A DNA stretch of 64,000 nucleotides from contig NZ_CP097122.1 of assembly GCF_024029775.1 (NCBI RefSeq), positions 611,001 through 675,000 on the forward strand. The letters are read 5' to 3'. Made by a program: the position numbers and the translations under genes. Source of the stretch: Fructobacillus americanaquae. Its GTDB lineage: Bacteria > Bacillota > Bacilli > Lactobacillales > Lactobacillaceae. The notes under the pieces are model-generated. The model saw nothing but the letters and a program-made list of their open reading frames with translations, was not told the origin of the DNA and did no database searches. Of this stretch, positions 1 through 8,929 are shown in pieces (position 1 is the first letter of the stretch; each line of letters starts with the position of its first letter).

Positions 1-14
1 GGACTTATACACAA

Positions 15-575
15 ATGAAGCAAATTGAGACATTTACCACCCAACATCGTCGTCAAAAGCAGATTGAAGAAACAAAAAATAACATCAAAATAGCCATGTT
101 AGCGCTCATGCAAAATCAGGATATCAAAAAAATCAAGATTGCGGATCTGATGCAAAAAGCTGGTTATACTCGTCGAACTTTTTATCGTCATTTTTATTCC
201 TCAGAGGATGTTTTAAAAAGCATTATAACGGACATCGTGTTTGAACTTTTTGCTTACTTAGATAATAAAGATACGGAACAAAATTTCGCTCAAACCGTTA
301 CCTTATTTTTTAACTTCTGGACGCAATACACAGCTATATTAAAAAAACTAAAACAGCAAAACTTGTCCTATTTACTGCAAAGTATTGCCTTTGAAAATAT
401 ACAACAGAGTCAGCTAGCAGTTGTTTTAAAGCAACAGCAGAATCAAGTATATATTGAGTATTTCGCCTTGTCAGGTATGTTTTCACTCCTAACTATTTGG
501 GTAGATGATAATTGCCAAAAATCAGTTGAGGAAATGGGCCAAATTGCCCAGGAAATTAAAGATGCAATCAAATAA
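15..575 (+). CDS. TetR/AcrR-family transcriptional regulator
   Basis: A 186-residue protein with a TetR-type N-terminal helix-turn-helix at about residues 18-62; the recognition-helix region reads YTRRTFYRHF and is followed by the usual acidic SSEDVL turn. The C-terminal half is helical and has no recognisable ligand-binding signature, as is normal for this family, so the inducer cannot be predicted. It starts 14 bases into the window, so its promoter and any target gene to the left are not visible. It converges on the TcaA-like gene and shares its terminator. The family assignment is safe; the function is unknown. Confidence 0.85.
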   Translation: MKQIETFTTQHRRQKQIEETKNNIKIAMLALMQNQDIKKIKIADLMQKAGYTRRTFYRHFYSSEDVLKSIITDIVFELFAYLDNKDTEQNFAQTVTLFFNFWTQYTAILKKLKQQNLSYLLQSIAFENIQQSQLAVVLKQQQNQVYIEYFALSGMFSLLTIWVDDNCQKSVEEMGQIAQEIKDAIK

Positions 576-601
576 AAAAGAACACCAGCAGGTGTTCTTT
601 T
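576..601. terminator. Bidirectional intrinsic terminator
   Basis: The perfect stem GAACACC/GGTGTTC has an A-run on the left and a T-run on the right. It can therefore stop both the TetR gene from the left and the TcaA-like gene from the right. Confidence 0.85.
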
Positions 602-613
602 CAACATTACGAT

Positions 614-1966
614 TTACTTAACATTGTCTGTTTCAGAGAGCTTCTTTTGATCAGAATCGATGCTATCAATCAACCACTTTGAGGCATCATCGTCATACTT
701 CACATGGGCTTTCAACAAGAAGACCTGTGACAATGTACCAGAGCTATGCTTGTCGGGATCCGTGTCAGCCGAGTAGTTAAAGTCTTCCTTAATTTTAAAG
801 GTGACATCAGCAGTCTGCTTTCCCGTCGCGTTCACATCTTGAATATCAATCGAACCGAAGTTAATTGATTCAGCTGTCCGCTTTGCAGTCGTCTTGTTGT
901 TCTGAATCATTTCCATGAAGTCTGAGTAAGCTTTGTTGTTGCTACCATTCACGAAAACGTCAGATGCCGTCAAGTCACTAGTATCGAAACTGCTGTCTGA
1001 CGACCCAGCTTGGGAGAGCAGCGACGTTAGATTTGCTAGCAAGGCGTCAGCCCCAGTCTTGGTCAACTTTGACTTCGAACTAGATGAAGAAGACGACTTA
1101 TAAGCGTGCAAATCGATTTCAGCTGCTGCCTTATTCAAAACGGTAGCAGTCATCGTTCCCTTGAAGCTGTCACCATCACTCTCACCCTGGGCAACCATGT
1201 CATAGTTACCTGGTGCCTGATGTTTCACAGTAGCGACTTCATCTTCGTCAGAATCATCCACAATGACCTGATCGTTAGCCGTTACCTTCAAATCTGAGTG
1301 ATTTGTGTAGACTTGCAAATCAATCGGTGTCACCACCATTTGATACTTCGGGAAAATGAAAAACTGGTTGCCCGTTTTCTTTAAGTTAACGTTAAAGGAG
1401 TCGTTTTTCAAAAGTGATTCAACCCTCGTCTTTGTCATCCCAGTCTTCATATATTTAACTAGGGGAACCACTTCGCTCTTGCTAAGGTGCTTGTCAGTAT
1501 CAGACCAAGTCAAATTCTGGCTGTACTGATCAGCATTATGGCTGTTCAAAACCTTGACCGCACGATTCATTGATGAATCATATGAGTAATAGTGTTGTCC
1601 ATAAAAGTAACCGGCCAGCAAAGCCAACACGATGATAATAATTGGCAACCGAAAACCATGTTTTTTGCTGACCGCTCGACTCTGACGATGGGGGGCAGTC
1701 GGCGCCTCTCCATTCGTAGCCGTGACTGATTTGGCAGTAGACGTCGGCGCTGCATATTGACGTTTCTTGACTTCATCAATTGATGGCTTCCGTCCGTACT
1801 TGTTTTCAAAATCTGCCACCCAGGCTTGCAAGCGTTCCCTTTCGGAACGTTCCTGCTGGTCAGTCGTCAAGGCAAAGCCGTTTGCCTTAGCGGCTTTAAA
1901 TTCATCCAAGGAAGGTTCACGACCGTTTTCTTTTTTAAAGGCAGCCAGCCATTCTTGTTGTGTCAT
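614..1966 (-). CDS. TcaA-like membrane-anchored protein with N-terminal repeat motif
   Basis: A 450-residue protein with one membrane segment at about residues 106-122 and a long extracellular part. The extracellular part resembles the TcaA/YvbJ family: TcaA second-domain-like region about 135-290, a Ser/Lys linker at about 290-300, then an NTF2-like C-terminal domain. Family members act at the cell envelope and have been linked to glycopeptide sensitivity; the role here is inferred. Most relatives start with a zinc ribbon, but this one has no cysteines there. Instead it has two copies of a short motif (about 5-31 and 48-71) built around W-x3-F and GRxPSxDE. The SD GGAGGG precedes the ATG. 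It lies 18 bases downstream of, and is probably cotranscribed with, the next gene. Confidence 0.7.
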   Translation of the reverse strand: MTQQEWLAAFKKENGREPSLDEFKAAKANGFALTTDQQERSERERLQAWVADFENKYGRKPSIDEVKKRQYAAPTSTAKSVTATNGEAPTAPHRQSRAVSKKHGFRLPIIIIVLALLAGYFYGQHYYSYDSSMNRAVKVLNSHNADQYSQNLTWSDTDKHLSKSEVVPLVKYMKTGMTKTRVESLLKNDSFNVNLKKTGNQFFIFPKYQMVVTPIDLQVYTNHSDLKVTANDQVIVDDSDEDEVATVKHQAPGNYDMVAQGESDGDSFKGTMTATVLNKAAAEIDLHAYKSSSSSSSKSKLTKTGADALLANLTSLLSQAGSSDSSFDTSDLTASDVFVNGSNNKAYSDFMEMIQNNKTTAKRTAESINFGSIDIQDVNATGKQTADVTFKIKEDFNYSADTDPDKHSSGTLSQVFLLKAHVKYDDDASKWLIDSIDSDQKKLSETDNVK

Positions 1967-1984
1967 GAATAGGTCCCTCCTAGA

Positions 1985-2899
1985 TTAATAATTAAAGTTG
2001 GCAATTGTACTGATCAATGACTTGAACATTGGTGTGATAATTACGATGTAACCGATATAAACGACGATTGCTGTCATGATTGCTTGAGAAATTTGCCACC
2101 AGATTAAGTCCAATTTCTGATCGTTTTCACGGTATTTTTGAACAAAATAAACAGCCGCAAGGTTGACAACAGCAAAGGATAACATTGGCAGCATAATTAA
2201 GATACCAACGTTAATCATAATTTCTTGAAGAACACTGCTAATATTATCAACACTTACCTTTGGCACCTGGGCAATAAACGAGTAGATAAAGCCAATAATA
2301 GCAAAGATGGCAGCGGCTGGTTGGAAAACCAAAAACTGGTTTACCAAATCCTTGAATTTTTCCTGTTCCTTAGTCACCAATGCCAATCCTGGCAACGCAG
2401 CAAGGAACAAGATAACAAAGACAAAGAAAAAGTTAAAGAAAACCGATGGTAAAATCCGGCCAGCAAAGCTCGCAATACTGCGACCATAAGAGTTGTCGTT
2501 TCCCACGACGTTTGCCAACGAAACAAAGATGCGGCGAACGAAGTTCCAGAAAATGCCAGCAGAACAAACCGTTGTCAAGGCAAAAGTCAACCAAAGGTAA
2601 AGCTGATTTGGATTTTCTTCATTGACATACTTCATTGGACGCAAGGCCCGGTTTTTAAACCAAGAAAAGTAGTTCCCGGCGTGCTGCTTGACTGTATTAA
2701 AGGCTTTCCCCGCTTGTTCCTTGGTTTCTTCTACTCCCTTGCTGATTTGCTGACTATCGATCTTGATTTCAGGGCGATCACTTTGAGCTTGGCCATCTGT
2801 AAATTCACCCTTTTGCAAAGCAGCGGTAATTTCATCTGCATTTGGCTTGCGATTATTAATGAGTTCGAAATATTCTTCCCATTCATTACGACTTGTCAT
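1985..2899 (-). CDS. Multi-pass membrane protein with the same N-terminal motif (DUF6574-like)
   Basis: A 304-residue protein. Residues about 6-33 carry the motif seen twice in the neighbouring TcaA-like protein (W-x3-YF, NRKPNADE, GEF). A polar, probably amphipathic linker (35-95) follows, then about five hydrophobic membrane segments between 98 and 300. The overall layout recalls uncharacterised membrane proteins that pair with TcaA-like proteins in lactobacilli; I cannot name a function. It is the first gene of a two-gene unit, with SD AAAGGAG in front of the ATG. Shared motif plus adjacency suggests that the two proteins interact or bind the same partner. Confidence 0.65.
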   Translation of the reverse strand: MTSRNEWEEYFELINNRKPNADEITAALQKGEFTDGQAQSDRPEIKIDSQQISKGVEETKEQAGKAFNTVKQHAGNYFSWFKNRALRPMKYVNEENPNQLYLWLTFALTTVCSAGIFWNFVRRIFVSLANVVGNDNSYGRSIASFAGRILPSVFFNFFFVFVILFLAALPGLALVTKEQEKFKDLVNQFLVFQPAAAIFAIIGFIYSFIAQVPKVSVDNISSVLQEIMINVGILIMLPMLSFAVVNLAAVYFVQKYRENDQKLDLIWWQISQAIMTAIVVYIGYIVIITPMFKSLISTIANFNY

Positions 2900-2943
2900 A
2901 CTTTCTCTCCTTTATCACATTTAAATTAAATGAATATAATTTG

Positions 2944-2949
2944 ATTGTA
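2944..2949 (-). promoter_or_regulatory. Candidate extended -10 promoter
   Basis: On the minus strand TGTTACAAT forms an extended -10 (TG-n-TACAAT) about 45 bases upstream of the DUF6574-like start. No good -35 is visible, which is acceptable for extended -10 promoters. Confidence 0.4.
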
Positions 2950-3240
2950 ACACAAATCGGGTGCATTAAATCTGACACCACTGCACTTATACGACAAATC
3001 ATTGCTTGCGTGTCTTTTTATTGCTTGGTCCCAAGTATAATGAATCTCAAAAAATAATCATTTGAACAAATAAACAAAAAATTTACCGGTACCTCGTGAA
3101 CAATGGCCAAAAGAAATCAGCGTGTAATCTTTGACCGCAGCCACCTCCCTGGTGAAAATCCATTCTAAACAATTGGGAAATTGGGGATGACAAGCTCTTT
3201 TTCGTTAACTTTTCCCCGCTTTGTTTCGTTACACGGACGT
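2950..3240. other. Intergenic region, no gene recognised
   Basis: About 290 bases with no convincing ORF on either strand. On the minus strand a GGGAGGTGG stretch near 3140-3150 precedes a 19-codon open stretch without an ATG, which I do not call. Confidence 0.6.
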
Positions 3241-3287
3241 AAAAAAGCGCCCCTCCTCACCACCTTTTGGTGGCTGAAGAAGAGCGT
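3241..3287 (-). terminator. Intrinsic terminator for the HNH-like gene
   Basis: Read on the minus strand, a long GC-rich stem with inner arms CCACC/GGTGG and loop AAAA ends in a T-run. It lies about 90 bases downstream of the stop codon at 3374. Confidence 0.75.
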
Positions 3288-3373
3288 TTGCTCAAGAACT
3301 TGTTGTTTGGATGCTTTTGTGGGCGCACGGTCAGTACAGTCCAGATCAGAAAAGTTGCTAGACGGTCCTCAGT

Positions 3374-3907
3374 CTATTCCTTAACCAACTCCTTGATAAA
3401 AATCATCAACTTATAGGTTTCATCTGCTGAAAGGTAGGCCGTCTTGTAGCATTCAACTGCTTCAGCTGGGCTAGTTGGCTGTTCGCCCTCAATGTACCAC
3501 CTTTCAATTTGTGGTTTTAATTCCTTAACCAATTCGGCATAGCCAAACTCCTGCTTACTTTCAATGGCAATCAAAGCATGCAAGATCGCGTGCTCGATTA
3601 AATTACAGTAAACCAAGCGGGTCTTTTGTTGACTGGCATACGGATACTGTTGAACCTTAATCATCGCCGGATCGGCCAAGTTGAGATACCGACTTTCATC
3701 AATATGGTGGCAATAAAGCCCCTCTGCCGTCCGGTCAATCGCTGCATTTTTGGGCAAAGAATACGTTTTGCCAACCAAAAAAGCCTGGTAGTTATCTTCA
3801 GCAAAGTAACTGTCCTTGGCCGGGCCATACTTTTGTAGAAGTTCCGCCACGGCATCCGAATAGGATAGTTTCAGCAATTGCATATATTGGTCGAGTTGTT
3901 CTGTCAT
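3374..3907 (-). CDS. Hypothetical protein with HNH-like His/Asn motif
   Basis: A 177-residue soluble protein preceded by SD AAGGAG. The central part (about residues 62-115) has GLYCHHIDE, then LVYCNLIEHAILH. The order HH ... N ... EH ... LH resembles the metal-binding core of HNH-type nucleases and is, from memory, found in uncharacterised proteins of lactic acid bacteria. Nuclease activity is an inference only. The C-terminal part is helical and acidic. No partner gene sits beside it: the upstream neighbour is the divergent arg operon and its own terminator lies downstream. It could be a stand-alone remnant of a larger mobile locus. Confidence 0.55.
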   Translation of the reverse strand: MTEQLDQYMQLLKLSYSDAVAELLQKYGPAKDSYFAEDNYQAFLVGKTYSLPKNAAIDRTAEGLYCHHIDESRYLNLADPAMIKVQQYPYASQQKTRLVYCNLIEHAILHALIAIESKQEFGYAELVKELKPQIERWYIEGEQPTSPAEAVECYKTAYLSADETYKLMIFIKELVKE

Positions 3908-4142
3908 GGCATGTCTCCTTTTGAACTCTTGAGTAACTTTCTTCCCCCCATCTTACCGCAACAGCTACAAAATTTCTGGTCAATCACTCCTTTCAGTAAA
4001 ATTTTTCATTGAAAAATCAGCCTCATCTTAAATATTTTTGCTAGTGCTCAAAAATTCGCCAACTGCGCACCCAGACTGCTTTTCTAGATGAACTTTACCC
4101 AAGAAAGAACTCACTATTTTCTCACTTTTCTCTAATTAATCC

Positions 4143-4171
4143 TTGACAGGTGAAAAAATATTCTTTATGCT
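4143..4171 (+). promoter_or_regulatory. Promoter of the arginine operon
   Basis: TTGACA, a 17-base spacer and TATGCT. This sigma-A type promoter places the transcript start just before the T-box leader. The gene-free bases from 3908 to here hold nothing else I recognise. Confidence 0.8.
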
Positions 4172-4179
4172 GTTGTCAA

Positions 4180-4474
4180 CAAGTTGGCGAAAAGCCAATG
4201 TTAATCAAAAAACGATGATCGGAAATTTTAGTTGACTTTGTTTTCACAGAAAAGCTGGATGTTAATTCGTGAGAACCGGCCAAACAAAACAACTAAATCG
4301 TGCCCGTGAGTTATCTTTCGAAATGAGTAGAAAGAATCGGTCAATGGCCCGTTACCGCCAAAGTCTTTTTTGACTTGCTGAGCTAGGAGTGTGCAAACCT
4401 TCTAGGAACTTGAGGTGGTACCGCGCAAAAACGCCCTCTGACAGACTAATCATCTGTCAGAGGGCGTTTTTTTG
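4180..4474 (+). ncRNA. T-box riboswitch leader, probably tRNA-Arg responsive
   Basis: The conserved T-box GGTGGTACCGCG lies at 4414-4425 and is followed by a strong terminator at 4430-4473 (AACGCCCTCTGACAG stem, T-run). Upstream, Stem I can form from TTTAGTTG (4227-4234) pairing with CAACTAAA (4290-4297), capped by a GCTGG/CCGGC hairpin. Immediately 3' of that helix lies CGT (4299-4301) followed by G, where the specifier codon should be; CGU is an arginine codon. Known T-box logic: uncharged tRNA pairs with specifier and T-box and stabilises the antiterminator, so the operon is read when arginine is scarce. The specifier call is inferred from topology. Confidence 0.85.
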
Positions 4475-4500
4475 ATTTATAGACTAGAGGAGAACAGATT

Positions 4501-5538
4501 ATGACCACAACAACATTTTTTCAAAACCAATTTTACGGTAAGAGCATTTTGAAAGAAACTGATTTATCAGTCAACGAACTAAACTACTTAGTTGATTACG
4601 GTTTGCACTTAAAGGGGCTTGCCAAGCAAAATATCCACACCAAGCTACTGGCTGACAAGAACATCGCCCTGATTTTTGAAAAAAACTCAACACGAACTCT
4701 ATCAGCTTTTACTACGGCTGCCAACGAACTAGGTGCCCACCCCGTTTTTTTGGGCAAGGATGAAATCCACTTATTCCACAAAGAATCGATTGAAGATACA
4801 GCGAAAGTCTTGGGTTCAATGTACGACGCGATTGAATTCCGCGGTTTTCGTCAATCAAGCGTTGAAGCCTTGGCTAAGTACTCTGGCGTTCCCGTCTGGA
4901 ACGGGCTGACGGATGACTGGCACCCAACGCAAACAATTCCTGATCTGATGACCATCAAGGAAAACTTCGGTCACTTAGCTGGCTTAAAGGTCGCCTACCT
5001 CGGTGATGGTCGCAACAACGTTGCCCACTCATTACTAGTCGGTTGCGCCATGGCCGGTATCAACGTTGCCATCGTTAGTCCGGAATCATTGCAACCGGCT
5101 GCCGAAGTCGTAGAAATTGCCCAAGGTTATGCCAAGGAAACTGGTACCGAAATCACCATCACTGCTGATTTGGCCACCGGCTTACAGGATGCCAACGTTG
5201 TCACAACCGACGTTTGGGTTTCCATGGGTGAAGATAACTGGAAGGAACGAATCGACTTGCTCCTGCCCTACCAGGTCAACATGAACGCTTTGGCCATGAC
5301 CGGTCACCTCGAGGACGGTCAGTTGATTACCCTTCACTGCTTACCAGCCTTCCACGACCTGCGCACTGAAGTTGGTAAGGAAGTTTATGTCAAGTACGGT
5401 CTCAAGGAAATGGAAATCACCGACGAGGTCTTCCAAAGCCAATACGGACGCCAGTTCGATGAGGCCGAAAACCGTAAACACGGTATTAAGGCGATGATGG
5501 CCGCCACGCTTGGGACCCACTTTATTCCAAAGATTTAA
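4501..5538 (+). CDS. argF: Ornithine carbamoyltransferase
   Basis: A 345-residue cytosolic enzyme that joins carbamoyl phosphate and ornithine to give citrulline. Visible signatures are the carbamoyl phosphate loop (STRTLSAF, near residue 60), [12 protein letters not shown], the ornithine-side loop DVWVSMGED and HCLPAFHD with the catalytic Cys. The carbamoyl phosphate loop has Leu where most family members have the second Arg of STRTR. As first gene of argF-argC-argJ-argB-argD it looks biosynthetic, although in lactic acid bacteria OTCs of the arginine deiminase pathway are close relatives; no arcA or arcC is visible here. SD AGAGGAG precedes the ATG. Confidence 0.93.
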   Translation: MTTTTFFQNQFYGKSILKETDLSVNELNYLVDYGLHLKGLAKQNIHTKLLADKNIALIFEKNSTRTLSAFTTAANELGAHPVFLGKDEIHLFHKESIEDTAKVLGSMYDAIEFRGFRQSSVEALAKYSGVPVWNGLTDDWHPTQTIPDLMTIKENFGHLAGLKVAYLGDGRNNVAHSLLVGCAMAGINVAIVSPESLQPAAEVVEIAQGYAKETGTEITITADLATGLQDANVVTTDVWVSMGEDNWKERIDLLLPYQVNMNALAMTGHLEDGQLITLHCLPAFHDLRTEVGKEVYVKYGLKEMEITDEVFQSQYGRQFDEAENRKHGIKAMMAATLGTHFIPKI

Positions 5539-5611
5539 TGGTACCAGCCAAGCCAGAAATTGATCTTCACGGCCAGAACCAAAACCTAGTAATACAGAAA
5601 GGACACTTGCT

Positions 5612-6643
5612 ATGAATGCCGCAATTACAGGCGTTACCGGTTATGCCGGCATGCAACTTTACGCCCTCTTACAAGAACACCCCGAAGTTGAAACCATCAA
5701 CGTCTACCAACACGATTTGGACGATGCTATTCCACTTGTCGACCTCAACTCTCGTTTGAACCTGCCACATCCCCAACTAGCTTACCCATATGATAGCCAA
5801 GAAATCATGGCCAACAACGACCTGATTTTCCTTGCAACACCGGCCGGGGTCGCCATCAACTTAGCCGTCCCCTTCTTGAAGGCCAATTTCCCAGTCATTG
5901 ATCTTTCAGGTGACTTCCGCCTCAAGGACCCAGCCGAATATGAAAAGTGGTATCATCTCAGCCCAGCTAAGGAAACTGATTTGCAAAACGCCTACTACGG
6001 CCTGGCCGACATTTACGAAAATCCGGGGGCCGCATACATCGCCAACCCCGGCTGCTATGCAACGGCAACCCTTTTAGGATTAGCACCTGCCGTCATGGGC
6101 GATTTGATTGAACCCGACTCAATTGTCGTCGATGCTAAATCAGGATTGTCCGGTGCTGGCAAGTCCCTGAGCTCATCATCACACTTTAGCCGATCAAACG
6201 AAAACTTACAGATTTATAAGGCTAATCAGCACAAGCATATTCCAGAAATCTTAGCTGAACTTAAGAAGTGGAACCCAAGGGTACAACACCTACAATTCAT
6301 GACGACCCTGGTCCCAATTGACCGCGGTATTATGGCCACGATTTATACCAAGGTAAAGCCCGGCATCGACGAAATGGCTATCCTCAACTACTACCATGAC
6401 CTCTACGACGAAGATCCATTCGTTCAAATCTGTGATGATTACCTCCCAGATATCAAGTCCGTCATCGGGACCAATAACTGCAAAATTGGGCTGACCTTTA
6501 ATCCCGTGACGGGTTACCTGACCATCGACGCCGTCATTGACAATATGCTCAAGGGGGCCGCCGGTCAAGCTATTCAAAACATGAACCAGTTGCTGAACTA
6601 TCCGGTGACTACTGGACTGGAATTAACAGCCTTGGCCTTTTAA
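5612..6643 (+). CDS. argC: N-acetyl-gamma-glutamyl-phosphate reductase
   Basis: A 343-residue NADPH-dependent enzyme making N-acetylglutamate semialdehyde, third step of ornithine synthesis. The N-terminal Rossmann motif is TGVTGYAGMQL and the catalytic cysteine lies in NPGCYATATLLGLAP (about residue 148). SGLSGAGKS and the later HKHIPEI are also typical. Length matches the family. SD GAAAGGA precedes the ATG. It lies 73 bases after argF and 187 bases before argJ in the same direction, with no terminator between, so it is read from the argF T-box promoter. Confidence 0.95.
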   Translation: MNAAITGVTGYAGMQLYALLQEHPEVETINVYQHDLDDAIPLVDLNSRLNLPHPQLAYPYDSQEIMANNDLIFLATPAGVAINLAVPFLKANFPVIDLSGDFRLKDPAEYEKWYHLSPAKETDLQNAYYGLADIYENPGAAYIANPGCYATATLLGLAPAVMGDLIEPDSIVVDAKSGLSGAGKSLSSSSHFSRSNENLQIYKANQHKHIPEILAELKKWNPRVQHLQFMTTLVPIDRGIMATIYTKVKPGIDEMAILNYYHDLYDEDPFVQICDDYLPDIKSVIGTNNCKIGLTFNPVTGYLTIDAVIDNMLKGAAGQAIQNMNQLLNYPVTTGLELTALAF

Positions 6644-6830
6644 AGACCGAGAATACCGTCAGACTTGTTAAGATTTCTGGCGGGATTGCTTCTATGCTCC
6701 ACTAGCTTCACAGCATGGTCCAATCAATGGCCACAAAGCCCTTGATTAACCGACTAACCTTGCCGGCACTTAGACCAACAACAGCAAAGACAAAAGTCCC
6801 TCTTTATATAGTAGAAAAGGAGAACTGCTC

Positions 6831-8027
6831 ATGCAAGCAATTGACTTTACCTGGCCCAAAGGTTTCCAAACGGGCACAGCCCATGCGGGCTTTAAAGAAG
6901 ACGACCAACTTGATATGGCCTGGATCGTTTCAGATGTTCCAGCCGTTGCCGCTGGTGTTTATACCAAAAACCAATTTCAAGCTGCTCCGGTGCAGTTCAC
7001 TAAAAATTTGATTAACCAGAACCACAAGCTCCAAGCCGTCGTGATTAATTCTGGTAATGCCAATTCCTTCACCGGCCAAGAAGGACTGGACCACGCAGAC
7101 GAAACCCACCAACTGGCAGCCAATCAGTTAGCTATCAATCCCGACCTCGTGGCCGTCGCTTCCACCGGTGTCATTGGCAAACAACTAGAAATGGAAAAAA
7201 TCAAAGGGGGCCTAAATCAATTAAGTTTGACCCGAAAATCAGACATTGCCCATGCCATTTTGACAACTGATTCTTGCGAAAAGAAAATAACGGTTGCCGT
7301 CATGGTTGCCGGCCAGCCCGTTACCATTACAGGGATTGCCAAGGGCTCTGGGATGATCCATCCAAACGTGGGCACCACCCTGGGCTTCGTTACCACGGAT
7401 GCCAGCATCGCCAGTGAGACCCTCCAGGACCTTCTCTCTGACTTAATTCAATCTTCCTTCAACCAAATCACGGTTGATGGCTGCATGTCCACCAATGACA
7501 TGGTCCTCGTCCTTGCTAATGGTCAAGCAGAAAACGAACTGCTTGACCAAAGCTCAGCGCAAACCGACGCTTTGGCTGATTTCAAAGAAGGACTAAAGGT
7601 AGTGCTGGTTGCTTTGGCCAAGATGGTCGCCAAAGATGGCGAGGGGTCAAACAAGTTTGTGCAAGCAACCGTCGTCAACGCCGCTTCAGTGGTTGAGGCC
7701 AACCAGGTTGCCCGGGCAATTGTCGGTTCCAATCTCATCAAGGCCATGCTCTTTGGCGAAGAAAACAATTGGGGCCGAATTGTCCAAGCGATTGGCCAAA
7801 CCCAAGCACAAATCAACCCCACCCATCTCGATATTTACTTAGCTGATATGCCTCTCGTCAAGGACAGCCAAAAAGTCTTGGCTGACAGAGACCAAGTAGC
7901 AGCCATCCTCGCCGAAGATGACATCAATTTGACCATTGACTTGCATGTTGGCGAGGCAACTGGTCAGGCCTGGGGTTGTGATTTGACTTATAAATATGTT
8001 GAAATCAACGCCGCCTACGAAGGTTAA
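6831..8027 (+). CDS. argJ: Glutamate N-acetyltransferase / ornithine acetyltransferase
   Basis: A 398-residue protein that self-cleaves into two chains and recycles the acetyl group from N-acetylornithine to glutamate. The autocleavage and nucleophile region reads KGSGMIHPNVGTTLGF (about residues 168-183); the Thr after VG corresponds to the nucleophilic Thr of the usual MAT motif. The C-terminal EENNWGRI is also typical. The ATG is preceded by AAAGGAGAA. The presence of argJ, with no argE or argA visible, indicates the cyclic acetyl-ornithine route. It ends four bases before the argB start, so translation is probably coupled. Confidence 0.94.
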   Translation: MQAIDFTWPKGFQTGTAHAGFKEDDQLDMAWIVSDVPAVAAGVYTKNQFQAAPVQFTKNLINQNHKLQAVVINSGNANSFTGQEGLDHADETHQLAANQLAINPDLVAVASTGVIGKQLEMEKIKGGLNQLSLTRKSDIAHAILTTDSCEKKITVAVMVAGQPVTITGIAKGSGMIHPNVGTTLGFVTTDASIASETLQDLLSDLIQSSFNQITVDGCMSTNDMVLVLANGQAENELLDQSSAQTDALADFKEGLKVVLVALAKMVAKDGEGSNKFVQATVVNAASVVEANQVARAIVGSNLIKAMLFGEENNWGRIVQAIGQTQAQINPTHLDIYLADMPLVKDSQKVLADRDQVAAILAEDDINLTIDLHVGEATGQAWGCDLTYKYVEINAAYEG

Positions 8028-8031
8028 GAGC

Positions 8032-8767
8032 ATGATTGTCATTAAAATCGGTGGCAATGCCATCAGCCAACTAAAAGACGATTTCTTCCACCAAGTTAAG
8101 GAATGGACCAAGGAGGGCCAGCAAGTGGTCATCCTGCACGGTGGTGGGCAATTGATTTCTTCGACCTGTGTTTTCTTTGACTTGCCAACCGAAAAAATTA
8201 ACGGGATTCGGGTCACACCACCAAGTGTTCTGACCCTAACCAGCCATCTGTTAACCAACGTCATCCAGCCTCATTTTCAAAATCAGTTGGTCCAAGAAGG
8301 TCTTCCAACCCTCGCCGTTAACCAGGAAGCTGGCCCCCTCTTTACTGCCGACTACCTTGATCAAGAAGTCTATGGCGAGGTCGGCCAGGTCACCGGCATT
8401 GATGAAGCGGTGCTAGCAAGGGTTAGCCAAAATGCAAGGTTACCACCATCCAATCTTATTGGTCAATTCACTCGCTAGTGGTCCAAATGGCCTTCTTAAC
8501 GTAAATGCCGATTCAGCGGCTCAAGCGTTGGCGACGGTGACATCAGCCGACCAGTTAATCCTCTTGACTGATGTCCCCTGTGTCTTAGTCAATGAAGAGG
8601 TTGTCACAGCCCTCAACCCGCTGTCAGCCAACCAATTAATTGACCAAAATTTGATTACCGCTGGCATGGTGCCCAAACTTCAAGCCGCATTTTCTGCCCT
8701 GCACCACGGTGTCCACAAGATTACCATCACCAATCGCCTTGGCCAAGGAACAAAGTTAGAACTATGA
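8032..8767 (+). pseudogene. argB: Acetylglutamate kinase, single-base frameshift
   Basis: Acetylglutamate kinase phosphorylates N-acetylglutamate, second step of ornithine synthesis. The N-terminal part has the amino-acid-kinase motifs IKIGGNAI and LHGGGQLI. Reading stops after about 145 codons at 8478 because of one extra base. Removing one A from the AAAA run at about 8430-8433 gives SQMQGYHHPILL and continues into LNVNADSAAQALA and the natural C-terminus at 8767, restoring about 244 residues, close to the family length. The total span is one base more than a multiple of three. Either the gene is dead, leaving the cell unable to make arginine by this route, or the base is a sequencing error. 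Confidence 0.88.
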
Positions 8768-8929
8768 TTCAGACAAAAAATCGACAACCTGATCACGTTT
8801 TTTGGGAGACTGCAAGCTTAAGCTTTTTTAAGTGCGCCTTCTTGACCACTTAGCAGTAAAAAAACAGCAAACAAGTTTCTGATTTTTCTAATCCTAAAAC
8901 AGACAGTAGAACCAATAGGAGGCTTTACC

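Noticed and set aside
3060..3160. Possible small toxin-like ORF with GGGAGGTGG upstream on the minus strand
   Set aside because: No ATG, only 19 codons and no recognisable motif.
4501..5538. Catabolic OTC of an arginine deiminase cluster
   Set aside because: No arcA, arcC or arcD is present and the gene leads an argCJBD operon.
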